This document shows, in pieces, positions 26,199 to 33,129 of a stretch of 43,547 nucleotides of DNA. Below the pieces are notes generated by a model, which was not told the DNA's origin, searched no databases, and saw only the letters and a list, made by a program, of their open reading frames with translations. Within the stretch, counting starts at the first letter, position 1. The number at the start of each line of letters is the position of its first letter. The DNA comes from an uncultured Lachnospiraceae bacterium. GTDB taxonomy: Bacteria > Bacillota > Clostridia > Lachnospirales > Lachnospiraceae. Location of the stretch: the NCBI GenBank assembly GCA_910579225.1, contig CAJTTI010000025.1, positions 8,698 through 52,244 of the forward strand, given 5' to 3'. A program made the translations under genes and the position numbers.

Positions 26199-26939
26199 AT
26201 GCAGATACAGGAAATGAACTGGTACAGCGAAAGACTGCACCGAAATATGCCGCTGAAAGTCTATGGCCACGGAGGAAAACCTTGCCTGGTCATTCCCTCT
26301 CAGAACGGCAAACACAATGATTTTGAAGGATTTGGCATGGTAGACGCATGTGCTCCCTGGATTGATGCAGGAAAACTCCGGCTTTTCTGTATTGATACGG
26401 TTGACTCCGAGACCTGGTCCTGCGACTGGAAGAACCCCCGGGAACGTATTGAGCTTCATGAACAGTGGATCCAGTACCTGATTCGGGAAGTCTATCCTCT
26501 GATGGAGCAGTATGGCGGACCAATGCGTTCCATGACCATGGGGTGCAGTATGGGAGCCTTCCACGCCGGGAATCTGTTTTTCCGTTTTCCTGACCGGTTT
26601 GACGCCACCATCTGTATGAGCGGTGTCTACGATGCCGCCAACATCCTGGGCGGTTATATGGACGATCTGGTATACTTAAATTCCCCTTATCACTGCCTGC
26701 AGAATATGCCTGCAAATCATTATTACATGGAACTTTACAATCGAAGCCACATGTTCATCTGTGTGGGCCAGGGCGCCTGGGAAGACGAACTTCTGGCCGA
26801 CACGAGAAAACTGGACGGAGTCCTGAAGGCGCAGGGTATTCCGGCATTTGTGGATTACTGGGGATTTGACGTAAACCACGACTGGAACTGGTGGCAAAAA
26901 CAGGCTGCCTATTTCCTGGGAAAGGTCATTCCGATATGA
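26199..26939 (+). CDS. Alpha/beta-hydrolase esterase of the ATP-grasp cluster
   Basis: A 246-residue esterase-D-like hydrolase. The nucleophile elbow is GCSMGA with Ser117; the probable catalytic His227 sits in FDVNHDWNWW near the end, and an acidic residue in the GQGAWEDE segment could complete the triad. There is no signal peptide, so it is cytosolic and probably hydrolyses an ester or acyl intermediate. It begins 32 bases after the ATP-grasp gene (AAAGGATGA site), and its last 14 bases overlap the convergent ArsC-like gene. Confidence 0.82.
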   Translation: MQIQEMNWYSERLHRNMPLKVYGHGGKPCLVIPSQNGKHNDFEGFGMVDACAPWIDAGKLRLFCIDTVDSETWSCDWKNPRERIELHEQWIQYLIREVYPLMEQYGGPMRSMTMGCSMGAFHAGNLFFRFPDRFDATICMSGVYDAANILGGYMDDLVYLNSPYHCLQNMPANHYYMELYNRSHMFICVGQGAWEDELLADTRKLDGVLKAQGIPAFVDYWGFDVNHDWNWWQKQAAYFLGKVIPI

Positions 26940-27285
26940 CCTTTTCCCATTCCGCTTCCTTAAACCCAACCAGTACCTTATCCTCTTTGATGAGCAGCGG
27001 CCGTTTCACAAGCATCCCGTCAGTGGCCAGGAGCGACAGCTGCTCTTCTTCGCTCATATCCGGAAGCTTCTCCTTCAGCTGCATGGATTTATAGACAAGT
27101 CCGCTGGTATTAAAAAATCTCTTAAGCGGCAGTCCGCTTTTCTGATACCATGTTTTTAATTCCTCTGCTGTGGGATTCTTATCTTTGATATCCCGGTCCT
27201 CAAAATTCACATTATGTTCCTCCAGCCACTTTTTCGCCTTTTTACAGGTGGTACATTTGGGATATTCCACAAATAAAACTGACAT
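26926..27285 (-). CDS. ArsC/Spx-family thioredoxin-fold protein
   Basis: A 119-residue protein beginning MSVLFVEYPKCTTCKKAKKWL, with a CTTC redox motif, then FEDRDIKDKNPTAEELKTWYQKSGLP and LVKRPLLIKEDKVLVGF. This matches the ArsC/YffB/Spx family of small thioredoxin-fold proteins. Members are reductases or, in the Spx branch, regulators that contact RNA polymerase. The sequence is closer to the generic arsenate-reductase-like branch; no arsenic genes are nearby, so arsenate reduction is not assumed. It overlaps the esterase gene tail-to-tail by 14 bases. Confidence 0.88.
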   Translation of the reverse strand: MSVLFVEYPKCTTCKKAKKWLEEHNVNFEDRDIKDKNPTAEELKTWYQKSGLPLKRFFNTSGLVYKSMQLKEKLPDMSEEEQLSLLATDGMLVKRPLLIKEDKVLVGFKEAEWEKVISE

Positions 27286-27388
27286 TTCTGCATTCTCCTC
27301 TCTAAAAATCGGTCGTTGTTTTATCCCTTATTCTACTACAAAAGACCAATATTTAAAAGTATGGAAATACTGTACACAAAATATTCAT

Positions 27389-27417
27389 TTGACTTTTTTA
27401 TCCCATGCTCCTACAAT
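27389..27417 (+). promoter_or_regulatory. Promoter of cyclophilin lipoprotein gene
   Basis: TTGACT (27389-27394), exactly 17 bases, TACAAT (27412-27417), about 30 bases before the start codon. Confidence 0.7.
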
Positions 27418-27448
27418 AGGCACAGAATCTTTTTTTGGAGGTATCATT

Positions 27449-28105
27449 ATGAAAAAATTAACCATGTTCCTGCTATGTATGAGTGTTTTTGCCGTGACTC
27501 TGACCGGCTGCAGTACCAAAGAACAGCCCCCTGTCCAGACAGAAGAACAAGAATCCGACGCTTCTGTACAAAATACTCAGGATGATGCTGCCGATTCAGA
27601 ATTTCTGACCGGACTTCATCATGCACAGATTGACATTGCCGATTACGGCACCATTTCCCTGGAGCTGGATGCAGACACCGCTCCCATCTCCGTCACTAAT
27701 TTTGTAAACCTGGCAAATGACGGCTTTTACGACGGACTGACATTTCATCGGATTATAAGCGGTTTTATGATTCAGGGCGGGGATCCTCTCGGAAATGGAA
27801 CCGGCGGTTCTGAACAGAATATCAAAGGAGAATTCTCCAGTAACGGCGTGGAGAATAACATTTCCCATGTTCGCGGTGTAATCTCCATGGCAAGAGCCTA
27901 TGACCCTGACAGTGCATCCTCCCAGTTCTTTATTGTACATGAGGACAGCCCTTCCCTGGACGGCCAGTATGCCGCTTTCGGACATGTGACAGAAGGAATC
28001 GAGATCGTAGACCAGATTTGCAAAGACACTCCTGTACAGGACGACAACGGAACTGTGAATTCCGAAGATCAACCCAAGATCACTTCTATTAAAATCATCG
28101 ACTAA
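27449..28105 (+). CDS. Cyclophilin-type peptidyl-prolyl isomerase lipoprotein
   Basis: A 218-residue surface lipoprotein (signal peptide ending TLTGC, Cys20) that catalyses proline isomerisation in secreted proteins. After an acidic linker the cyclophilin core shows FHRIISGFMIQGGDP with the catalytic Arg and Gln, SQFFIVHED and LDGQYAAFGHV, the last with Tyr in place of the Trp of eukaryotic forms, as is normal in bacteria. The start is set by TTGGAGG; the open frame 93 codons upstream is spurious. It is a single-gene unit with its own promoter and a shared terminator. Confidence 0.94.
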   Translation: MKKLTMFLLCMSVFAVTLTGCSTKEQPPVQTEEQESDASVQNTQDDAADSEFLTGLHHAQIDIADYGTISLELDADTAPISVTNFVNLANDGFYDGLTFHRIISGFMIQGGDPLGNGTGGSEQNIKGEFSSNGVENNISHVRGVISMARAYDPDSASSQFFIVHEDSPSLDGQYAAFGHVTEGIEIVDQICKDTPVQDDNGTVNSEDQPKITSIKIID

Positions 28106-28125
28106 AACAGACTTCCGGTCTAACA

Positions 28126-28156
28126 AAAAGCTGGGAACCCTTTATTCCCAGCTTTT
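28126..28156. terminator. Terminator between convergent genes
   Basis: AAAAGCTGGGAA (28126-28137) pairs with TTCCCAGCTTTT (28145-28156). It ends the cyclophilin gene on the plus strand and includes the last codons of the SipW-linked gene on the minus strand. Confidence 0.8.
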
Positions 28157-28732
28157 AATCTCTTCTTTCCTAAGCCACGGCTCCAGGTGGTCTGACCGGA
28201 CTGCCTCTGCAGACACCTCAATTGTAAAAATCTTTTCCGCAATATCATTATTCCAGCTCTTTGGTATGGTCACTTCTTCATAGACTGGTATTACGCTCCC
28301 CGGCGATACTTTTTTCTGATAATACCAAAACTCTGTCTCTCCTTCCACCCAGCCATCACTGAAGCGAATCCCGGATTTCAGCTCCTGAATCTTCTCCTGG
28401 CGCTCTCTTCGCTCCTCTTCACTCTCTTCAGGAGGCTCTTCCAGACTCCCTCCAAATGTAAGTTGAATACGGATATACGCCTCAGGGGATGTCCCGTCCA
28501 GTATGACAGCCGGTCCCCTGACAACAGTCTCTCCAGGCAGAAGCCCCGTGATCTGTTCTCCTTCATATTCTTCTTCCGATCCCAGGAAGCACACCTCCAG
28601 CTGCACCGGCTCCATGGACGCGGCGCTGACGGTCTCTCTTTCTTCTACAAACAGAAAGATTGTCCACCCAATTCCCAAAATCAGAGCTGCGCACCCCAGA
28701 AGCCCTGCTGCCAGAGCCTTTTTCTTTTTCAT
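28142..28732 (-). CDS. Candidate SipW-dependent exported protein
   Basis: A 196-residue protein with a basic N-terminus and a single hydrophobic segment (AAGLLGCAALILGIGWTIFLF), then an extracellular domain. It has TGLLPGETVVRGPAVILDGTSPEAYIRIQL, the loose pattern seen in TasA/camelysin-type proteins exported through SipW. The region after about 105 is Glu/Arg-rich. The ATG at 28732 lies in an ATGA overlap with the SipW gene and behind GGAGAAGG. It could be a biofilm-fibre protein, but this protein is short and diverged, so the role is inference from the gene pair. Confidence 0.65.
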   Translation of the reverse strand: MKKKKALAAGLLGCAALILGIGWTIFLFVEERETVSAASMEPVQLEVCFLGSEEEYEGEQITGLLPGETVVRGPAVILDGTSPEAYIRIQLTFGGSLEEPPEESEEERRERQEKIQELKSGIRFSDGWVEGETEFWYYQKKVSPGSVIPVYEEVTIPKSWNNDIAEKIFTIEVSAEAVRSDHLEPWLRKEEIKSWE

Positions 28733-29229
28733 CCTTCTCCGGCCCCCTCTTCCTCCCGGTACAACTCTCCTTCCATCCAGGACAGCAGACAGACCAATAT
28801 GACCAGAAGAATAATCCCGACTCTGCCCGCTGCGCTGGCCAGATATCCCGCCAGATATCCCAGGCAGGGTACACACAGTATGGGAATCCCCAACACCATG
28901 GAAAATGGGGTTGCAGCTCCGTCCTCCAGTTCATTCGCGTCCCCTTTTGTATAAATCTCTTCCTTCTCCATGTCCACACGCACAATCCGGTGAGTCACCA
29001 TGGTCTTTCCATCCGGCAGACAGAACGTCACTACGGTCCCTTCGGACAGCTCCGATCTATCTGCCTGACGTACATAGATTACACTGCCCACAGAATACTC
29101 TGGTTCCATGCTCCCGCTCTGTACCAGAAGCGGATGGATCCCAAATAATCCGGGAAGCGCCAGTAATATGGTCAGCAATGCCAATATCCCGCAGATACCA
29201 AGGGCAGACCATTTACATAAATATCTCAT
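28729..29229 (-). CDS. sipW: SipW-type (ER-type) signal peptidase I
   Basis: A 166-residue membrane peptidase. The catalytic Ser is in VQSGSMEPEYSVGSVIYV; MVTHRIVRV has His where typical bacterial enzymes have Lys, placing it in the archaeal/ER-type S26B group with SipW; YTKGDANELED is the third conserved box. Membrane segments lie near each end (about 11-33 and 120-150). Such enzymes cut a few dedicated substrates, and the overlapping next gene is the obvious candidate. The ATG at 29229 is ten bases from AGGAG; a TTG two codons earlier is too close. Confidence 0.9.
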   Translation of the reverse strand: MRYLCKWSALGICGILALLTILLALPGLFGIHPLLVQSGSMEPEYSVGSVIYVRQADRSELSEGTVVTFCLPDGKTMVTHRIVRVDMEKEEIYTKGDANELEDGAATPFSMVLGIPILCVPCLGYLAGYLASAAGRVGIILLVILVCLLSWMEGELYREEEGAGEG

Positions 29230-29263
29230 TTTCAATTATCTCCTGATTTTATGTCATATAATA

Positions 29264-29292
29264 TAAGGAATGGTACAAAAAACCATTCCTTA
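29264..29292. terminator. Hairpin between methyltransferase and sipW genes
   Basis: An 11-bp perfect stem, TAAGGAATGGT/ACCATTCCTTA, with a 7-base A-rich loop. A T-run is not obvious after either arm, so it may be a weak terminator of the methyltransferase gene or an operator before sipW. Confidence 0.45.
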
Positions 29293-29352
29293 ATAATATA
29301 TTCCCAAAATCAGGAAAATATACTCATAAAACATGCAAAATTGTTGATATGA

Positions 29353-30228
29353 TCAGACAGTCTTTCTGCTTTCCCACCGTCCGCTGGCTCCGCAGGGCAG
29401 GATCAGACCGCTTTCGCTGACCGGAAGGCCCACTTCCTGTGCATCCACTCTGCCATCCAGATGCCCAAGCTCTGTTCCCAGCAGATACGCAAGCACTGCC
29501 GGCTGAAGTCCGGTTGTATAGGAATTAATCAGGAAAAAAAGAGGCTGTCTGCTCAACAGCTTTACACACAGTTTCACAAGCGGATGGATCGCATCCTCAA
29601 TCTTCCAGATCTCTCCTTTGGGTCCCCGTCCATAAGAAGGCGGGTCCATGATCACCGCATCATAATGATTTCCTCTCCGAAGCTCTCTCTCCACAAACTT
29701 CTGGCAGTCGTCTACCAGCCAGCGGATGGGGGCGTCTTCCAGGCCCGAGCTTCTGGCATTCTCTTTCGCCCAGGTGACCATGCCTTTGGAAGCGTCCACA
29801 TGCGTCACACTGGCTCCTGCTGCTGCCGCTGCAAGTGTGGCTCCGCCTGTATAGGCAAACAGATTCAATACTTTCACCGGGCGTCCTGCAGTTCTGATCT
29901 TTTCCGAGAACCAGTCCCAGTTGGCCGCCTGTTCCGGAAAAAGCCCCGTGTGCTTAAAGCTGAACGGCTTCAAATGAAATATCAGATTCAGATTCGGGTA
30001 GGAGATGCTCCACTGCTGAGGCAGATCAAAAAACTCCCATTCTCCGCCTCCTTTTGCACTTCTGTGATAATGCCCGTTTCTCTTTCTCCAGCCCTCATGC
30101 ACTTTCTTCGTATTCCATATCACCTGGGGATCCGGTCGTACCAGAAGATACTCCCCCCACCGCTCCAGCTTCTCTCCGCAAGAGGTATCAATCACTTCAT
30201 AATCATTCCAATTTTCTGCTGTAAACAT
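29353..30228 (-). CDS. Class I SAM-dependent methyltransferase, RlmI/RlmK-like
   Basis: A 291-residue protein whose C-terminal Rossmann domain (about 120-270) carries the SAM motif VLNLFAYTGGATLAAAAAGASVTHVDASKG and the target-base motif DPPSYGRGP. This is the pattern of the 23S rRNA cytosine/guanine methyltransferases RlmI and RlmK. The N-terminal 110 residues (ENWNDYEVIDTSCGEKLERWGEYLLVRPDPQVIW) form a family-specific domain without an obvious PUA fold. The start is behind AAGGAG; 21 upstream codons are ignored. It is divergent from the beta-CASP gene. Confidence 0.88.
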   Translation of the reverse strand: MFTAENWNDYEVIDTSCGEKLERWGEYLLVRPDPQVIWNTKKVHEGWRKRNGHYHRSAKGGGEWEFFDLPQQWSISYPNLNLIFHLKPFSFKHTGLFPEQAANWDWFSEKIRTAGRPVKVLNLFAYTGGATLAAAAAGASVTHVDASKGMVTWAKENARSSGLEDAPIRWLVDDCQKFVERELRRGNHYDAVIMDPPSYGRGPKGEIWKIEDAIHPLVKLCVKLLSRQPLFFLINSYTTGLQPAVLAYLLGTELGHLDGRVDAQEVGLPVSESGLILPCGASGRWESRKTV

Positions 30229-30339
30229 ATGATTCCGCTCCTTTGACCGTGCCGTTTTGGCATTTAAACTCAGACCCGGCTGCCGTTTCATTCTATCATG
30301 CGGACCGATAATTCACAAGTCAAAAACGAAAAGATTCGA

Positions 30340-30368
30340 TTGATTATTTTCTGATAAATTGTTATGAT
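30340..30368 (+). promoter_or_regulatory. Promoter of beta-CASP nuclease gene
   Basis: TTGATT (30340-30345), 17-base spacer, TATGAT (30363-30368), about 47 bases before the start codon. Confidence 0.65.
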
Positions 30369-30414
30369 AAGAATAAATAAACGGATTATTCCAGAATACA
30401 AAGGGGGATATTAT

Positions 30415-32010
30415 ATGAGACTTGGATTTGTAGGCGCTGATCACGAGGTCACCGGAAGCTGTCATTATTTGGAGGCATGTGGAAAACACATTCTTATCGA
30501 CTGTGGCATGGAACAGGGCAAAGACGTCTATATCAATCAGGATATTCCTGTTCCCGATCACCAGATTGATTTTGTCCTTCTGACTCATGCACACATTGAT
30601 CACTCCGGACGACTGCCGGTCCTGTATAAAAACGGATTTAAAGGCGAGATCATCTCCACCTTTTCCACCAGTGATCTGTGCAACATTATGCTCCGGGACA
30701 GTGCACATATTCAGGAATTTGAGGCAGAATGGCGCAACCGGAAAGCAAAGCGTTCCGGTGCGGAAGAATACGTCCCGCTCTATACCATGGAGGACGCTCT
30801 GGGCGCTATCAGCCTGTTCCATCCATGCGGCTATGAACAGAAGATCGAACTCTGTCCAGGTATCCAGGTCCGTTTCCGCGATGTGGGACACCTGCTTGGG
30901 TCCGCTTCCATTGAGATTTGGATTGAAGAGAACGGCATCGGCAAGAAAATTGTTTTCTCCGGAGATGTGGGCAATACCAACCGGCCGCTCATCAAAGATC
31001 CGCAGTACACAGACACCGCCGACTATGTGGTGATGGAATCCACCTACGGCAACCGCCTGCACAATACACCGCCGGATCACGTAAGCGCACTGGCCGATAT
31101 CATCCGCCATACTCTGAGCAGAGGCGGCAACCTGGTCATTCCTGCCTTCGCTGTGGGACGCACCCAGGAACTTCTCTACTTTATCAGAGAGATCAAAGAG
31201 CGGAAGCTGATTGATATGGATTTTCCTGTATATGTGGACAGCCCGCTGGCTATTGAGGCCACCTCTATCTTCAGCAAGAACTTCCGGGCATGCTTTGACG
31301 AAGAGGCTATGGCTCTGATCAATGCAGGCATCAATCCCATCCGTTTCAGGAATCTCCATCTGGCCGTATCCAGCGATGAGTCCAAAGCCATCAATTTTGA
31401 TGCGCAGCCAAAAGTTATCATCTCTGCTTCCGGTATGTGTGAGGCCGGCCGTATCAAGCATCATCTGAAACACAACCTCTGGCGGCCGGAATGTACCGTA
31501 TTATTCGTCGGCTTCCAGGCCATCGGAACTCTGGGCCGAAACATACTTGAAGGCGCAGAATATGTGAAGCTATTTGGAGAAACCATCGAAATCAAAGCGG
31601 AGATCCTGAAGCTGGAAGGTGTCAGCGGACACGCGGACAAGGACGGATTATTAAAATGGATCAAAGCATTCTCTCCTGCACCTCAGTTGGTATTTGTTGT
31701 ACATGGAGAAGACGAAACCTGTGAAGATTTTACTGCATGTCTGAATGACGAACTTCAGATTCCCGCCTTTGCCCCTTTCAGCGGCGCTGTCTATGATCTG
31801 GCGGCAGGCGAATGGATCAAAGAAGGCACTCCTGTCCCTGTCAAGGTAGAAAAGCCGGCTGCCAAACGCAAATCCGATGTCTTTACAAGACTTCTGGAGG
31901 CCGGGAAAAGGCTTATGCAAGTCATCTACCGCAACGAAGGCGGCGCCAACAAAGACCTGTCCAAATTCACCAACCAGATCAATTCGCTGTGTGACAAGTG
32001 GGACCGGTAG
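30415..32010 (+). CDS. Metallo-beta-lactamase fold/beta-CASP RNA-processing-type hydrolase
   Basis: A 531-residue cytosolic hydrolase of the YSH1/CPSF-73-like group (COG1236 type). The zinc motif HAHIDHSG starts at His58; a second metal site lies in VGHLLGSASIEIW and FSGDVGN; the beta-CASP insertion holds VIPAFAVGRTQELLYFI and the later IISASGMCEAGRIKHHL; the C-terminal RMMBL motif is SGHADKDGLLKW with VHGEDE. It is probably an endo- or exonuclease acting on RNA, though its substrate is unknown. The start is set by AAGGGGG. The last 50 residues are a basic extension. Confidence 0.9.
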   Translation: MRLGFVGADHEVTGSCHYLEACGKHILIDCGMEQGKDVYINQDIPVPDHQIDFVLLTHAHIDHSGRLPVLYKNGFKGEIISTFSTSDLCNIMLRDSAHIQEFEAEWRNRKAKRSGAEEYVPLYTMEDALGAISLFHPCGYEQKIELCPGIQVRFRDVGHLLGSASIEIWIEENGIGKKIVFSGDVGNTNRPLIKDPQYTDTADYVVMESTYGNRLHNTPPDHVSALADIIRHTLSRGGNLVIPAFAVGRTQELLYFIREIKERKLIDMDFPVYVDSPLAIEATSIFSKNFRACFDEEAMALINAGINPIRFRNLHLAVSSDESKAINFDAQPKVIISASGMCEAGRIKHHLKHNLWRPECTVLFVGFQAIGTLGRNILEGAEYVKLFGETIEIKAEILKLEGVSGHADKDGLLKWIKAFSPAPQLVFVVHGEDETCEDFTACLNDELQIPAFAPFSGAVYDLAAGEWIKEGTPVPVKVEKPAAKRKSDVFTRLLEAGKRLMQVIYRNEGGANKDLSKFTNQINSLCDKWDR

Positions 32011-32027
32011 AAATAAGAAAGCAGTCC

Positions 32028-32061
32028 TTAAAAAGCTCAGGAAAACTCCTGAGCTTTTTAA
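32028..32061. terminator. Strong bidirectional terminator
   Basis: TTAAAAAGCTCAGGA and its full complement flank a 4-base AAAC loop; A-run and T-run make it work in both directions, for the beta-CASP gene and the PLIYPPQ protein gene. Confidence 0.9.
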
Positions 32062-32079
32062 TACGGAACATATATTCGA

Positions 32080-32610
32080 TTACTGTCCGCACAGCACGAT
32101 CACCTTATCCGGAGTCGTCTGAGGAGGAACGCTTCTTGTGGTTGCACTGTATAACACCACCAGTGTATTTCCTCCCGGATTTCCATAAAAGGTCTGATTA
32201 TTCCGTGTAACAACCTCTGTCGCATTGGACAGATTCAGCTTCAGGGACTGATCTGCAGCCATCAGCATATTGTTAAAATACGCCACTGTCACCATCTGCC
32301 CGTCTGCTTGAGGAGCAACTACTGCAGCCACAAATTGAGGCGGGTAGATCAGCGGCGCCGCCTGGTTTCCGCTGTAAAATACGGTCACGGGCATACTTTC
32401 ATACAAAGTTTCAAATCCTACCACATACGTGTTGCTGTTCACGAAAAAATTAGTGATTCTGCCTTCCTCGTCTTCCACGGTAATCATCTGTGTACATCCG
32501 CCGTATCCGGAGCCATTGGCAGACATCATCTGCATTTGCGTGATAACGCCGGCTACCGACATGTAGAGCGATCTTTGGTTCCATCCAAACGGATTAAAAT
32601 CCATTGCCAT
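32080..32610 (-). CDS. Uncharacterised protein with PLIYPPQ motif
   Basis: A 176-residue protein with no signal peptide. It is rich in beta-strands: GVITQMQMMSANGSGYGGCTQMITVEDEEGRITNFFVNSNTYVVG, then MPVTVFYSGNQAAPLIYPPQFVAAVVA. The pattern of a G-V-I-T strand, V-E-D-E-G-turn, T-Y-V-V strand and PLIYPPQ looks like an OB- or beta-barrel fold that I associate with uncharacterised clostridial proteins, but I cannot name it. The C-terminal 70 residues form a second, unrelated-looking strand-rich half. ATG at 32610 has AAAGGT eight bases upstream; other starts (32661, 32604) are possible. Confidence 0.7.
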   Translation of the reverse strand: MAMDFNPFGWNQRSLYMSVAGVITQMQMMSANGSGYGGCTQMITVEDEEGRITNFFVNSNTYVVGFETLYESMPVTVFYSGNQAAPLIYPPQFVAAVVAPQADGQMVTVAYFNNMLMAADQSLKLNLSNATEVVTRNNQTFYGNPGGNTLVVLYSATTRSVPPQTTPDKVIVLCGQ

Positions 32611-32733
32611 AATCGCTACCTTTATTCCTTTTCTTCCCCATATCATATGCCGAAACCGCAAAATCTGCCAATCTGCAGATGCTGTGCATAAATTTCTGCA
32701 GCAAAGTTCTCATTTGTATAAAAATTCATCTTC

Positions 32734-33096
32734 TCACTGCTCCTGGTATCTGTCGATCAGCTGTTTCAATTCTTCCGCCTCTCTTTGTGACAGCTTTTTG
32801 CCTCCCAAAAATGCCGTCAGAAACCTCGGAAGAGACCCTCCAAATGTTCTCTCTATAAAAAAATCCGACTCCCTGGCCTGCACTTCTTCCCTTGTCACCA
32901 GCGGCTCCACAACCGACTTTTCACTTTTCAATAGTCCCTTTTCGCATAGCCGTTTAATCTCCGTATAGGTCGTTGATTTCTTCCAGCCCAGTTCCTCCTG
33001 ACAAAACCGCACCAGATCACCGGATCTCACCGGCGCATAGTCCCACACAATACTCATAAAACGATAGTCGCTGTTGCACAGCTTTAATTCCTTCAT
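32734..33096 (-). CDS. BlaI/MecI-family transcriptional repressor
   Basis: A 120-residue repressor with a winged-helix N-terminus (MKELKLCNSDYRFMSIVWDYAPVRSGDLVRFCQEELGWKKSTTYTEIKRLCEKGLL) and a helical dimerisation tail containing FLGGKKLSQREAEELKQLID. In the family, the repressor binds TACA-N2-TGTA dyads and is cleaved when the partner M56 protease is activated. It starts 33 bases after the M56 gene, the same order as mecR1-mecI. A candidate target is the PBP promoter at 2258-2296. Confidence 0.93.
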   Translation of the reverse strand: MKELKLCNSDYRFMSIVWDYAPVRSGDLVRFCQEELGWKKSTTYTEIKRLCEKGLLKSEKSVVEPLVTREEVQARESDFFIERTFGGSLPRFLTAFLGGKKLSQREAEELKQLIDRYQEQ

Positions 33097-33129
33097 AGTC
33101 TTTATCCCTTCCGCAATGCCATCACCTTC

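Noticed and set aside
26926..27285. Arsenic resistance gene
   Set aside because: The protein is ArsC-fold, but there is no arsR, arsB or acr3 nearby, and the family includes Spx-like proteins with other roles.
27170..27448. Extended cyclophilin with a 93-residue leader
   Set aside because: The extension overlaps the ArsC-like gene and the promoter; the lipoprotein signal peptide begins at 27449 behind TTGGAGG.
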